DNA of 64,000 nucleotides from an uncultured Fretibacterium sp. (GCA_946183145.1 CAMGZM010000001.1:124001-188000), one strand, 5' to 3'; positions 1-9,162 are shown, numbered from the stretch's first letter. Numbers and translations are program-made. Notes: a model not told the origin generated them from the letters alone.

Positions 1-1509
1 TATCTCAAGCCTGAGAATCCTTTGCCCGGCTACGAGCTTGCAAGACGAAATTATGAGGGTTATGTCAGTGCAGACGGCGGAAATTTCAGAAACACATACC
101 CAGTTCAGCTTCCTGTGAATTTCATGACTCACAACGCTTACAGAGGACTCCCGGACTCGTCTAACCCCTACAATTATGACGCGGACAAAGACAACCGCCC
201 GCACATCACAAAAACTTGCCTCAACTGGGGGAATGATTACCCCGGTGCTTATGGCTGGGTAAACGGCAAAAGAGGACTCCCAGTCTCATACCTTGAGAAC
301 AGGAATTTGCGTTTGCAGGTTGAACGTGAAGCACTCATCAAGACATTACACTTCATCTACTACATTCAGAACGAACTCGGCGAGCCTTGGTCAGTCGCTG
401 ATGATGAATACGCAAACAGAATTTTGCCCGAAGCCGCAAGAAATCTCCCCCGTGAATGGCAGGAAATTGTACGGAGAATGCCGGTTATCCCCTACGTGAG
501 AGAATCACGTCGCATAATCGGAGCGCACACACTGACTTCACAGGAGCTTGCGTATAACTCATTGAGCTACAGGGACGGACATACGAGCCGGGAATTTTCC
601 GACGCAATAGCAATAGGGGGGTATATTCTAGATCTTCACGGGGCTAATACTGACGCTGACACTGAATATGATCTTGACGAAACTATGAGGCACCAGGAAA
701 TTAACAGGCCTCGCGGACCGTTCCAGGTTCCTATGAGCGTATTGATTCCGAATGAGACAGACGGATTCATAGCGGCGGAGAAAAATATTTCAGCCTCAAG
801 ACTCGCTGTCGGCACTCTGAGACTTCAGCCCATAACAATGATGACAGGACAGGCAGCCGGAGCTTTGGCCGCAATTTGTGTGAGGGAGAACAAACAGCCC
901 CGTCAGATTCACCCGATGACAGTACAGTGGGAGCTTCTGAAGTCGGGTGTATCGTTGTCGCTGTGCAAGTATTCAGACGTACCGCCGGAGCATTCTGTGA
1001 ACAAAGCCGTACAGATCTCAAACATGTACGGGATAATCACCCCTAACGAATATCCTCACGCGCCTTCATTCAACCTCCGTGATTTTGACAACCCCGTTTT
1101 AGAGATGGCAATCATCAAGGGAGCTGACAAGGGTTTATTCGGAGTGAATGACATTATTACGGGCGACTATTTAGCGGAAATTCTCACGAACGCGCAGAAG
1201 GTTATGAACATCAAGAGCGGTGAAAAACTTTCTGTTGAAGATTCCGAAAAACTTTTGTCGAGAAGCAATTTCGTGAAGGCTGTATGTGATGCGTTCCCTG
1301 CGCTGAAGGACATAAAACCCGCGAGAAAATCAAAGCCCCCTTTCAAGCTCGGAAAAAACAGAAATTACGAGAGCGCGGAACTTTTAGGCCGTCTCGGAGT
1401 GCTTGATATTTACGGCATAGAGGATGACTTTCATTACGGCTACCCGGTAACAAAGGGCGAGGCTTGCGACGTAATTGTGAGGGCGTGCATACTGACAGCG
1501 GGATTATGA
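1..1509 (+). CDS. FAD-dependent oxidoreductase, C-terminal part (5' end outside window)
   Basis: The reading frame is open from base 1, so the true start and the N-terminal dinucleotide-binding GxGxxG motif lie upstream of the window. A TTG at 22 could be mistaken for a start. The visible part has the family hallmark MTGQAAGALAAI (about 840-875), which in FAD_oxidored proteins packs against the flavin. The last 170 residues (about 1000-1509) look like a helical, SLH-like or EF-like appended region rather than flavin-binding core. Substrate cannot be told from the sequence. A 124-bp gap separates it from the next gene on the same strand. Family call fairly sure, specific function unknown. Confidence 0.7.
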   Translation, partial: YLKPENPLPGYELARRNYEGYVSADGGNFRNTYPVQLPVNFMTHNAYRGLPDSSNPYNYDADKDNRPHITKTCLNWGNDYPGAYGWVNGKRGLPVSYLENRNLRLQVEREALIKTLHFIYYIQNELGEPWSVADDEYANRILPEAARNLPREWQEIVRRMPVIPYVRESRRIIGAHTLTSQELAYNSLSYRDGHTSREFSDAIAIGGYILDLHGANTDADTEYDLDETMRHQEINRPRGPFQVPMSVLIPNETDGFIAAEKNISASRLAVGTLRLQPITMMTGQAAGALAAICVRENKQPRQIHPMTVQWELLKSGVSLSLCKYSDVPPEHSVNKAVQISNMYGIITPNEYPHAPSFNLRDFDNPVLEMAIIKGADKGLFGVNDIITGDYLAEILTNAQKVMNIKSGEKLSVEDSEKLLSRSNFVKAVCDAFPALKDIKPARKSKPPFKLGKNRNYESAELLGRLGVLDIYGIEDDFHYGYPVTKGEACDVIVRACILTAGL

Positions 1510-1633
1510 GAGGGGGAAAACATTTCAGCTTCATAGCTCTAGGCGGCGGGATGCTGAATTTGATTGCGCATATCAAGCCTGATAGAATAATTTTCATTCA
1601 CGGAATTCCATTAACAGGAGTGACTCTCACAAA

Positions 1634-2713
1634 ATGCACGAAACAATATCTCATGAACTCATTGACAGGTTCAGGGAATATCTTGACGCTGAAATAGATT
1701 GGCGGAAGAAAGCCAGAGAAGGAACACTCATGAGGAGCAGGGTAGATTACGCCGCACTTACGCGACTTTACTCCTGCGCGTCAAAGAATGAAGCAGCGTT
1801 TGAAGGACTCAAAAATTCAGGCGACAAAGATATAACACACTCGGTTGACTTCATACTAAACGCAGTGAGCATTGATGATTTTTCCGGGCTTCAGGAATGG
1901 GCCTCAAAGATGAAAGATTATGCCGCGCTTCTGGTGAAATTGCTGAATGAAGGAAGACCAGCCTTAACGGATAAGGAATTTGCCGGACTCGTCAAGCTCA
2001 AGCGTGAAGGAAGAATAACACTCTTGATGATTATGCTGCTGTTCTGCGAAATGTGCGGTGATGACTTTGCGCCTAAACCAATTCTCGCGGAGTATCTTGT
2101 CATTCTCAAGCCGGAAAAAGCACGGAACTTGTACAAAATGCTTCTTCTGACATTAGCCCCGAAACAGCAAGACACAGACTCACCGCAGGAGGACGAAACA
2201 CAGAATCATACTCAGGAGACTTCACCCGAAATTTCACAGCTGCGAGAACAGATTGATACCCTCAAAGCCGAGCTTGAAGGAGCATATATACGACTCAATT
2301 CCAGCGAGGAAGATTATGACCTTCTCCAGAAAGAGGGAAAAGAGGCCGCAATAAATGAAGTTTTGAGCCTCATGAACTCGAAAGAGTCGGGAATGTTAAT
2401 CGACCAGTTCGCAAAGTGTGAAAAGGCAATGAAAGATCTTTCCGCAAAAGGAATCGCATTGCCTCAAGAATATTCGTCCCTCTCGCTGTGCGTAAGAATC
2501 TTCATGCGTACAATGAGAAATATTTTCGGTGTATCACCTGTGCTTAAGCCCGGCGATGTTATAGAGATGACTCTTGACCAGGCCGAAAGATATATTTACA
2601 CCGGCTCAGATTTCCGGGATTCAGAAGAAGTGAAGAAAGTTGAGGTTACTTCTCCCGGGTGGAAAAGGAACGATGAAATATTTTCCCTTCCTCAGGTAAT
2701 GGAATGCCGCTGA
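1634..2713 (+). CDS. GrpE-like nucleotide exchange factor with extra N-terminal domain
   Basis: This 359-residue protein is encoded 26 bp upstream of an Hsp70 gene. Residues 1-185 are helical and unrecognised. A polar linker follows (about 186-205), then a coiled coil (about 206-240) and a C-terminal region resembling GrpE: a helix with INEVLSLMNS in the position of the GrpE dimer helices, and a final beta segment with SPGWKRNDEIFSLPQV that matches the GrpE ending (GY-x-D/N-x(2)-hydrophobic-RPA-x-V). GrpE proteins release ADP from Hsp70, so I infer this is the dedicated exchange factor of the neighbouring chaperone. AGGAG lies 13 nt before the ATG. The GrpE match is by eye and remote; the N-terminal half has no call. 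Confidence 0.5.
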   Translation: MHETISHELIDRFREYLDAEIDWRKKAREGTLMRSRVDYAALTRLYSCASKNEAAFEGLKNSGDKDITHSVDFILNAVSIDDFSGLQEWASKMKDYAALLVKLLNEGRPALTDKEFAGLVKLKREGRITLLMIMLLFCEMCGDDFAPKPILAEYLVILKPEKARNLYKMLLLTLAPKQQDTDSPQEDETQNHTQETSPEISQLREQIDTLKAELEGAYIRLNSSEEDYDLLQKEGKEAAINEVLSLMNSKESGMLIDQFAKCEKAMKDLSAKGIALPQEYSSLSLCVRIFMRTMRNIFGVSPVLKPGDVIEMTLDQAERYIYTGSDFRDSEEVKKVEVTSPGWKRNDEIFSLPQVMECR

Positions 2714-2739
2714 AAATTTCATGAAAGGAGAGATTTATT

Positions 2740-5427
2740 TTGCCGCGTAATCTTTACTTGGGCATTGACTTAGGCACAACAAATTCTGTTGCTGCGTGGA
2801 GTCAGGTCAACGACAACGGCAAATTTGTTACACGCGCTGTAGAACTCCGAGTCCTTGACGCAAACAAACGCGAGGCAAGGAAACCTATACTCCCCTCATG
2901 CGTTTACTTCAGGAGCAAGGACGATCCTCCCATCGTGGGAGAATTTGCGCGCTCAATGATTCGCACTCACGGAAGCCATGTCGTGAAATCCGTCAAGAGC
3001 CTTATGGGTACAGGAAAAACAATAGAGATTGACGGAAAAGAGTATACCCCCGCAGAAATATCATCAATCATACTCAGGCAGATAGCACAGTCATCAAAAC
3101 ATCAGAACTTGGGAATGATTCCCGATGATGCTGTTATAACTATACCGGCTTCATTCGACACAGACCAGAGAGAAGACACAAACGAGGCCGCAAGAATGGC
3201 AGGATTCCGCGTTACGGAGGATGACGGATCACCCCGAAATATTTTCCTGCGCGAACCTGTAGCAGCATTGTATGACTTCCTAAGCAGGCAGGACTCCGGC
3301 GAAATTTCAAAGTCCGTAGACTTCAACGAGCCTAAAACAGTACTCGTTTTCGACTTAGGCGGGGGGACGCTCGATATTTCACTCCATGAAGTAACGAGAA
3401 ACCCTGAAGGCAAACATTCGGCCATGCCCTACGATGTTAAACCGCTTGCAGTTTCACGACATACTTTAATGGGAGGTGATAAATTTGACGCACTTCTGAG
3501 GGATTTTTTCATCAGCAAGATTCCCAATTTCGACATCAACAGCATTGACGAAAGCAAACGGGAGCTTTTCATGAGTGAATTTCTTGATGAGGCTGAAGCG
3601 GCTAAAATCACGCTTAATTCTGACGCTGAGACTTACAGAATGCAGGGTGAGGATTACAGCGGTAAAGTCTCATACCCCGTTATGATGACATTCATCGGGA
3701 ACACCGACAAATCTTTTGACTACGATTTAACCCTTGAAGAGTACAGAGAGATAATGTCTCCTTACCTCGCGCCCGATCTCACAATGAAATCCCTCGAAAA
3801 TCTTGACGCACTTTCAGGACGAACAGAGAACATCATCTACCCTATACTTGACTTGCTGGACAAAGCAAAACGCGATCTCGGCCATGTACCGAAAATTGAC
3901 GCTGTATTGATGAACGGCGGAATGTCAAAACTTTTTGCCGTGCGTGAGAGAATACAAAAATTTTTCGGCTTTGAACCGCTTGAAGCCGGAGACCCTGATT
4001 TAGCAGTCGCAAGGGGGGCTTCAGTCTATCATTACTGGCGGCACTTGGGCATAAAGACATCAGAGATTCAGAATGACGACATCGGCATAGCCATAAAGGG
4101 CGGAAAAGTGCACAAGCTCATACTTGCGGGGACTCAACTGCCATTTGAGACGGAAATACTAGAGTTCGCGATACCTGAAGACGGAATTTTGTGGCTTGAT
4201 CTCCCGTTCTACAAAGGAACAAGAAACGACATTATGCCACCAAACAGGCGAATCGCTTCAAGGCGCATACGTTTCAACGCACCGCAGAAATCAGGCACTC
4301 CGATAAACATTCAGGCATCTGTTGACGAGGCCGGGACTCTAAGCCTCAAAGTGTGGAATCCTGAGTCGCCCGCTGATGATTTCACCGTCGAGAATATTCA
4401 CACTGATGTTGACGAGGCATATACACCGCCGGAATACATTGCGCCCCCCGGAGGCTTCATCAAGAAAGCTCCCGCACCTATAGCGCAGTCAGGAAAGACA
4501 GAAGATATTGCCTCGCTCATAAGGCAGTACACGAAAGCCGGAAAAGAGTTTGCCGATAACAGAATCCCCGTCAACACAGGAATTTACACAGCGAGACTCA
4601 AAGAGCTTGAAGCACGGATCGAGTCAGCCTCAAACAGCGGTGAAGCAGTTGACCTCATGGCCGGAATAATGAGCCTATACGGATATATTTCCGACAGAGC
4701 CGCAAGAATGTTAGGGAGATTAGCGCGTGTTTCATCTCCGAAATTCGCCGCAAAAGCTGTGAGATACCTCGAAAATTTTTGCGCCCCCGAACGCGTAAAG
4801 TTCAACATGTACGGGGCATCACAGAGAAAACTTCTTATTCAGGCGATGGCTATACAAGCCCTGAGTATGCTGAGAAGGCCGGAAGATGAAAAATTGTTCC
4901 TGTCAATAATGAAGCTGTCAAAAAATTTCCCCGTTGAAGCAATTGGCCGCGAACTGTGCTACGCTCTCGGACGCACGGGACATTCAGCGGAAGCCGTTTA
5001 CGCCGTATCAGAGTACATCACAAGCAGCAGAGTCGGCGAAAGAATCCCCGCTTACTGGGCATTAGGAAGAATCGCAAGCCGTGAGAGACAAGACAAATGC
5101 CCGGCTTCATGCCTCGAGGAAATTTTGCCGTCAATGTTCAGGCACTTGCGGACAGAAAATCACGGTGATATTTTGCGCAACGGTATATACGCTGTCGGTG
5201 AAATGTGCGACCAGAGAATACCGGGTGAAAAAGTCTCAGCAAGAATTAAGAGGCTCGCAGAAAATTTCCTTGAGGAGACTTCAGAGAGAATTTCAGCGTT
5301 CAGTGAAGGGAAATACAGACAGGCAAACGCTTTCCTCACAACATCACTAAGAATGATACAAGGTGAAGAACTCAGCACTCAGCAGAAAGAGAATTTACTC
5401 GCGCTGAGATCTTCATACGGAGATTGA
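2740..5427 (+). CDS. Hsp70-family chaperone with long C-terminal helical (HEAT-like) extension
   Basis: The TTG start is chosen because AAGGAGAG lies just upstream and the protein then begins MPRNLYLGIDLGTTNS, the phosphate-1 loop of Hsp70. Phosphate-2 is VFDLGGGTLDIS (near 3350) and the adenosine motif is MNGGMSKL (near 3910). Residues 1-440 form the ATPase, and about 440-570 look like a reduced beta substrate-binding domain. Residues about 590-895 are repeated helices, unlike the short lid of DnaK (DnaK is about 640 residues; this is 895). Some Hsp70 subfamilies have non-DnaK C-termini. With the GrpE-like gene it forms a two-gene chaperone unit. Clients are unknown. No DnaJ is nearby. Confidence 0.85.
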   Translation: MPRNLYLGIDLGTTNSVAAWSQVNDNGKFVTRAVELRVLDANKREARKPILPSCVYFRSKDDPPIVGEFARSMIRTHGSHVVKSVKSLMGTGKTIEIDGKEYTPAEISSIILRQIAQSSKHQNLGMIPDDAVITIPASFDTDQREDTNEAARMAGFRVTEDDGSPRNIFLREPVAALYDFLSRQDSGEISKSVDFNEPKTVLVFDLGGGTLDISLHEVTRNPEGKHSAMPYDVKPLAVSRHTLMGGDKFDALLRDFFISKIPNFDINSIDESKRELFMSEFLDEAEAAKITLNSDAETYRMQGEDYSGKVSYPVMMTFIGNTDKSFDYDLTLEEYREIMSPYLAPDLTMKSLENLDALSGRTENIIYPILDLLDKAKRDLGHVPKIDAVLMNGGMSKLFAVRERIQKFFGFEPLEAGDPDLAVARGASVYHYWRHLGIKTSEIQNDDIGIAIKGGKVHKLILAGTQLPFETEILEFAIPEDGILWLDLPFYKGTRNDIMPPNRRIASRRIRFNAPQKSGTPINIQASVDEAGTLSLKVWNPESPADDFTVENIHTDVDEAYTPPEYIAPPGGFIKKAPAPIAQSGKTEDIASLIRQYTKAGKEFADNRIPVNTGIYTARLKELEARIESASNSGEAVDLMAGIMSLYGYISDRAARMLGRLARVSSPKFAAKAVRYLENFCAPERVKFNMYGASQRKLLIQAMAIQALSMLRRPEDEKLFLSIMKLSKNFPVEAIGRELCYALGRTGHSAEAVYAVSEYITSSRVGERIPAYWALGRIASRERQDKCPASCLEEILPSMFRHLRTENHGDILRNGIYAVGEMCDQRIPGEKVSARIKRLAENFLEETSERISAFSEGKYRQANAFLTTSLRMIQGEELSTQQKENLLALRSSYGD

Positions 5428-5434
5428 TACGTTA

Positions 5435-5470
5435 AAGCCCTGCCCGTGAGATTAGGAGCAGGGTTTTTCT
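5435..5470 (+). terminator. Rho-independent terminator after Hsp70 gene
   Basis: A hairpin of CCCTGC (5438-5443) and GCAGGG (5458-5463) is followed directly by TTTTTCTTT. It closes the Hsp70 transcript and overlaps the last codons of the convergent symporter gene. Confidence 0.75.
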
Positions 5471-6852
5471 TTCGTCATCAGAACTTGAAGAGACATGACC
5501 GCAAACGACAATATTATCCCGCACGTTGAAGCATTGAGTCTCACGCCCATGACATCAATAAATCCGCCGAATCCCCCGAACGTCATATACACAGTCAATC
5601 CAGCACCCAATAACGCAGACATTACAGCACCCGCATTACTCGCACGATTCGTAAACAGCCCGAAAATTAACGGCGCAGAAAGTGATACGCTCATCAGCGA
5701 GTAAAATATAGTGAGAGCCGATATGATACTCTCAAGCCTCAACGCTGAAATCACGCCGATAACGCCGCAAATCACCGTAACAATTCTTGAGAGACGCAAT
5801 AATTTTTCATCGCCGATTTCAGGATTAATGAAGCGTTTGTAGATGTCATTCGTGATTGAGCCTGAAAGCATGTACAATACTGTATCAGCCGTGCTAACTT
5901 CAGCCGCGAAAATTCCCGCAAGCGCAAGACTCGCAGCTATGAACGGCATCATTTCTTTCATGGCCGAAGGAAGAGCCAAATCCGCCCGCGACAATCCCGG
6001 CAGACATGCCCCCGCGCACATTCCGATAATCACAGGTATAACAGCAAAAACCAGCTGAACGAGTCCGTTTAACGCAGTCCCGGCTTTTACGGAGCGTTCA
6101 TCTTTTGCCGCAAAAACTTTCCCGATTAACCCCGGCGATATGAAGAATGACGGAACAAGCATAACGATATAGCCGATAATCGCGCTCGCTCCCATTCCGA
6201 AAACGTCAAAATATTTCGGGTTATTCACTGCTGACTTTACGCCGTCAAAACCTCCCGCGTAACTCATCACATACGGAACAGCAACGACAAACCCCGCGAG
6301 AATCACAGCAACTTCAACGATATTCACGATTGCGCTTGAGAGGAGTCCGCCCGCCGCAAAATACAATGTCGTAACAACCGCTCCGATGATTACGCCCTGT
6401 GCTTTCGGGATTCCGGCTGCAACGTCAAGAATCCACGCGATTCCGAGCAATTGACCAGCAAAAAGCGCGAGAGTCCCGGCGGCCATCATTACAGAAATTA
6501 TGCCTGAAAATGCTTTGCTGTAACGGTCATCAAGATAATCACTCAGCGTGTAAAAATTTTTCTCCCGTGCAATACGCCATATCTTTGGCCCGACAATGTA
6601 CGCAAGAACCAGCGAGCCTATACCCGCGCTGCCTATCCACCACCATGCCGATACACCGTGCGTATAAGCCAGTGCCGTAACTCCTACGGTTGAACCTGCA
6701 CCGAGATTCGCCGCGATTAATGACGTGAAGAGAAGACCCGCCCCGAATTTCCGCCCGGCGACAAAGAAATCTGATGCTGATTTTGCCTTGCGACCGATTA
6801 TCGCCCCGATTGCTACGAGAATTACAGCATAAACGAATATGAACACTAACAT
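5452..6852 (-). CDS. sodium:solute symporter (SSS) family transporter
   Basis: This 466-residue polytopic membrane protein has about 13 hydrophobic segments, the number usual for SSS transporters. The early segment NLGAGSTVGVTALAY corresponds to the conserved TM1-TM2 region of the family, and the stretch ending in YTLSDYLDDRYSKAF matches the family's post-TM3 loop. SSS proteins import sugars, amino acids, pantothenate or carboxylates with sodium ions; the substrate cannot be read from this sequence. AGGAGG sits 8-13 nt upstream of the ATG. The gene lies just downstream of tRNA-Gln and its terminator and converges on the Hsp70 gene. Confidence 0.88.
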   Translation of the reverse strand: MLVFIFVYAVILVAIGAIIGRKAKSASDFFVAGRKFGAGLLFTSLIAANLGAGSTVGVTALAYTHGVSAWWWIGSAGIGSLVLAYIVGPKIWRIAREKNFYTLSDYLDDRYSKAFSGIISVMMAAGTLALFAGQLLGIAWILDVAAGIPKAQGVIIGAVVTTLYFAAGGLLSSAIVNIVEVAVILAGFVVAVPYVMSYAGGFDGVKSAVNNPKYFDVFGMGASAIIGYIVMLVPSFFISPGLIGKVFAAKDERSVKAGTALNGLVQLVFAVIPVIIGMCAGACLPGLSRADLALPSAMKEMMPFIAASLALAGIFAAEVSTADTVLYMLSGSITNDIYKRFINPEIGDEKLLRLSRIVTVICGVIGVISALRLESIISALTIFYSLMSVSLSAPLIFGLFTNRASNAGAVMSALLGAGLTVYMTFGGFGGFIDVMGVRLNASTCGIILSFAVMSLQVLMTKEKPCS

Positions 6853-6871
6853 GAATTTTCCTCCTGATATA

Positions 6872-6909
6872 CAAAAAACCCTGTCTAGATTCTTACGTCT
6901 AAACAGGGT
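6872..6909 (-). terminator. terminator of tRNA-Gln transcript
   Basis: On the minus strand an 11-bp stem with one mismatch (CCCTGTTTAGA / TCTAGACAGGG) is followed by TTTTTTGT. It lies between tRNA-Gln and the symporter, so the symporter probably depends on read-through or on a promoter close to its start. Confidence 0.8.
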
Positions 6910-6939
6910 GTAATTTCATCCGTCATCTTCAAAAAATTT

Positions 6940-7013
6940 TGGCTGGGAATCAGGGATTCGAACCCCAATTGCCTGATCCAGAGTCAGGTGTGCTGCCGTT
7001 GCACCAATTCCCA
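6940..7013 (-). tRNA. tRNA-Gln (anticodon CTG)
   Basis: The minus strand folds as a full cloverleaf. The acceptor stem is TGGGAAT / ATTCCCA with discriminator G and an encoded CCA. The anticodon stem CCTGA / TCAGG encloses loop CTCTGGA, so the anticodon is CTG (Gln). The T arm contains GGTTCGAATCC. It is 74 nt with CCA. Confidence 0.96.
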
Positions 7014-7034
7014 ACGCTCAATCAACAGGAAGAA

Positions 7035-7062
7035 ATTTTATCAGCAATCCTTAATTTGTCAA
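7035..7062 (-). promoter_or_regulatory. promoter of tRNA-Gln
   Basis: On the minus strand a perfect -35 TTGACA (7062-7057) is separated by 16 nt from -10 TAAAAT (7040-7035), placing the start of transcription about 15 nt upstream of the tRNA. The geometry matches the tRNA-Pro and purB promoters in this window. Confidence 0.8.
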
Positions 7063-7065
7063 CAA

Positions 7066-7182
7066 GTCTGCTATGAACTTCTTATGACCTAAAGGCCACA
7101 AGATTCGCAAGAAGTTTGACATTCGCCCTTATTCTTGCAGGCGTGTACACTCCGCCCCTACTGTATAGCTCCGAAAGGGACA
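7066..7182 (-). repeat. decayed dispersed repeat, copy A (possible IS200/IS605 right-end remnant)
   Basis: The 260 bases between tRNA-Gln and the sugar transferase gene hold no gene other than this repeat and the tRNA promoter. Read on the minus strand the repeat shares ordered blocks with the sequence at 8833-9012: TAGGGGCGGA, CACGCC, AGAATAAGG and TCAAACTTCT. It ends in a small hairpin (TGGCCTTTAGGTCA) like the terminal hairpins of IS200/IS605-type elements. The order of blocks shows the two copies are related; the link to a transposon is inference. Copy A lacks about 20 bases present in copy B. Confidence 0.45.
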
Positions 7183-7273
7183 CAACATTACTTTGCTTTT
7201 ATGTTATTATAACAAAAAAATTAGACATAAAATCATAAAATCTCACACACAAGAAAGGTTTTCACACACAAAA

Positions 7274-7873
7274 ATGTATAAGCTGTTCGGAAAAAGAATG
7301 CTTGATGTAATTCTGAGCCTCGTTGCGTTAATAGTATTAAGTCCCGTATTGATTGCGTGTATTTTCATCATAAAGCGCGAGGAGAAAGGCCCGGCATTTT
7401 TCACGCAGAAAAGAATCGGCATTCACAAAAAAACTTTCAGGATGTATAAATTCCGTTCGATGAAAATGAATACGCCTCATGATACACCGACTCACCTTCT
7501 CGAAAATCCTGAGCAGTATTTGCTGAAGTGCGGTAAATGGATGAGGAGATATTCACTTGATGAGCTTCCTCAAATCATAAACATTCTGATGGGTGATATG
7601 TCGATTGTAGGCCCCCGCCCTGCGTTGTGGAATCAGTATGACTTGATTGCAGAGAGGGACAAATACGGAGCGAATGACGTAAAGCCGGGGCTGACTGGAT
7701 GGGCGCAGATTAACGGGCGCGATGAGCTGGAAATCTCGCAGAAGGCAAAACTTGACGGGGAATATGTGAGGCGTGAGAGTCTTTCGTTCGATGTCATGTG
7801 CATATGGCGGACTGCGTTCAAAGTCGCCGGCCATGAAGGAGTCGTAGAGGGCGGAACGGGAGCGAGGAAATAA
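7274..7873 (+). CDS. undecaprenyl-phosphate sugar-1-phosphate transferase
   Basis: The ATG at 7274 is chosen over one at 7193, because from 7274 the protein begins MYKLFGKRMLDVILSL, the normal N-terminus of the family, and the earlier 27 residues are lysine-rich and unlike it. At 199 residues this is the short, monotopic type (one N-terminal membrane helix, then a cytoplasmic catalytic domain). Motifs visible are KFRSM, LDELPQIINIL, GDMSIVGPRP and PGLTGWAQINGR, all standard for bacterial sugar transferases. These enzymes start exopolysaccharide or glycan repeat units on the lipid carrier. The convergent epimerase 2 bp away suggests a small glycan locus; the Wza-like and YjbH-like genes at 14-18.5 kb may serve the same product. 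Confidence 0.9.
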   Translation: MYKLFGKRMLDVILSLVALIVLSPVLIACIFIIKREEKGPAFFTQKRIGIHKKTFRMYKFRSMKMNTPHDTPTHLLENPEQYLLKCGKWMRRYSLDELPQIINILMGDMSIVGPRPALWNQYDLIAERDKYGANDVKPGLTGWAQINGRDELEISQKAKLDGEYVRRESLSFDVMCIWRTAFKVAGHEGVVEGGTGARK

Positions 7874-7875
7874 TT

Positions 7876-8739
7876 TCACGCTTCTGACTCCTCTATGCTC
7901 GTTCGCAGATCATAGAGCCTGTAATTTTCGCGGTAATCACTCAGGCTCATATCATACGCGAGAGAACCGAAAGCCTTGTTTACGAGTCCCGAAAAACGCG
8001 CAAGAATCTTCAGCGGAATCTCGCAGCCCGGAATCACCGCGATATTTTTCCCGTGAGACTCCGCAATCATTCTCACCATGTCAGACGTATTTGTGTATTC
8101 GCCGTTCTGAGGCCAGAAGATTCCCCGCTCGCTGTTCTCAATTATCAACCGCACGAACTCAGCAAAATTTTTCACGTATAACATTGAGCGTTTATTCTTG
8201 ACTTTTGGGAATATTGGAAGCCTCCGGGCAATTTTCGACAAGACCGGGTAATTCCCCCGGCAGTTTTTCCCGTAAATCATAGGACAGCGCAACACACACA
8301 CCCGGAATTTATCACCGTCAAGAGTCGAAAGCATTTCTTCAGCTTTAACTTTGCTTTCACCGTAAAAGCTCTCAGGGTTTAACGGAGTCGAGCGGGTTAT
8401 GATTTTCTCATGGCCGATTGAGGCGGATTTCCCGTAAACGATTGACGAACTCATGAAGATGAACTGGCTCACTCCGTCATTCATTGCCTTCCTTGCTGTG
8501 TCAAATGCGAGCTGTGAATTTACGCGGAAATATGAGTCTTTGTCGCTTGATTTTGTGCTGTCATGCGCGAGTCCTGCTGTGTGAATCACGCTGTCGAATG
8601 CCGAAAAGTTTTCAGACTTCCACGAGTCATTACGGAGGCTGATTGATGAGACGTGATATTTTTCCGGCCATGATGAAAGATATTGCGTGATTGCGTTTCC
8701 TGTGTAGCTGTTTGCGCCTGTGATTAGTATTCTCTTCAT
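7876..8739 (-). CDS. NAD-dependent epimerase/dehydratase (extended SDR)
   Basis: The ATG at 8739 is chosen because GGGAGGA lies just before it and the protein then begins MKRILITGANSYTG, the nucleotide-binding fold. The catalytic pair YGESK (YxxxK) is present near residue 128, with an upstream SSIVYG segment that supplies the serine. Extended SDR enzymes of this kind act on nucleotide sugars such as UDP-galactose or UDP-N-acetyl sugars. The enzyme pairs with the adjacent sugar transferase in many polysaccharide loci. Exact sugar not assignable. Length (287 residues) is slightly short for UDP-glucose 4-epimerase. Confidence 0.85.
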   Translation of the reverse strand: MKRILITGANSYTGNAITQYLSSWPEKYHVSSISLRNDSWKSENFSAFDSVIHTAGLAHDSTKSSDKDSYFRVNSQLAFDTARKAMNDGVSQFIFMSSSIVYGKSASIGHEKIITRSTPLNPESFYGESKVKAEEMLSTLDGDKFRVCVLRCPMIYGKNCRGNYPVLSKIARRLPIFPKVKNKRSMLYVKNFAEFVRLIIENSERGIFWPQNGEYTNTSDMVRMIAESHGKNIAVIPGCEIPLKILARFSGLVNKAFGSLAYDMSLSDYRENYRLYDLRTSIEESEA

Positions 8740-8770
8740 GATGAAATTTCCTCCCGTCAAAAAAATCGGA

Positions 8771-8800
8771 CAAAAAACCCTCCCATTTTGCAGAGAGGGT
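8771..8800 (-). terminator. Rho-independent terminator
   Basis: On the minus strand ACCCTCTC and GAGGGT form a stem followed by TTTTTTGT. It lies about 360 bases after the cstA stop codon, with repeat copy B in between, and may be the original cstA terminator pushed away by the insertion. Confidence 0.7.
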
Positions 8801-8832
8801 GAAAATTTTTGTGAATTAATGAGCAGCGGCTA

Positions 8833-9012
8833 TATTCTTGCCAGCTTTTGCAGTAACTGAGCCTCCCCAAGCGGGGTTCTTGAGAAGTTTGATTTTAAGT
8901 CTCCACCTGAAAATACAGGCATCCTTATTCTCAAGGGCGTGGCCAGTCCGCCCCTACACGCTATCTTCTCACATATCGTGAGCCTTTTACGCTTACTTTT
9001 TTTACACCTTTT
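8833..9012 (-). repeat. decayed dispersed repeat, copy B (possible IS200/IS605 right-end remnant)
   Basis: The gap between the epimerase start and the cstA stop (8740-9162) holds this repeat, a terminator and otherwise nothing I recognise. On the minus strand it shares blocks with copy A at 7066-7182 and ends AGAACCCCGCTTGGGGAGGC, a short hairpin followed by a GGGGAGG-type tail as seen at the right ends of many TnpB-bearing elements. A 68-codon open frame (9036-8830) spans it but shows no complete domain. A bounded palindrome, GGGCGGACTGGCCACGCCC, lies in the middle and could instead be a REP-like sequence. Confidence 0.45.
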
Positions 9013-9162
9013 CTCATAGAACCCGTCATAGTTCACCTTTGTGCTACGCTGCGGCGAGAGGCAAGTGTTACCCCGTATTGCATTTGATAGTGTTGCTACA
9101 TTTTTGGTAACGCGGAACGACTAACCGCAACTGTATTATACTATATTGCGCCTTATATCCAC

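Noticed and set aside
1464-1697. Open frame bridging the oxidoreductase and the GrpE-like gene
   Set aside because: It overlaps both genes in another frame and has no ribosome site or similarity.
8830-9036. 68-codon minus-strand frame in the cstA-epimerase gap
   Set aside because: No domain, no ribosome site, and it lies wholly within a repeat shared with 7066-7182, where the frame is not conserved.
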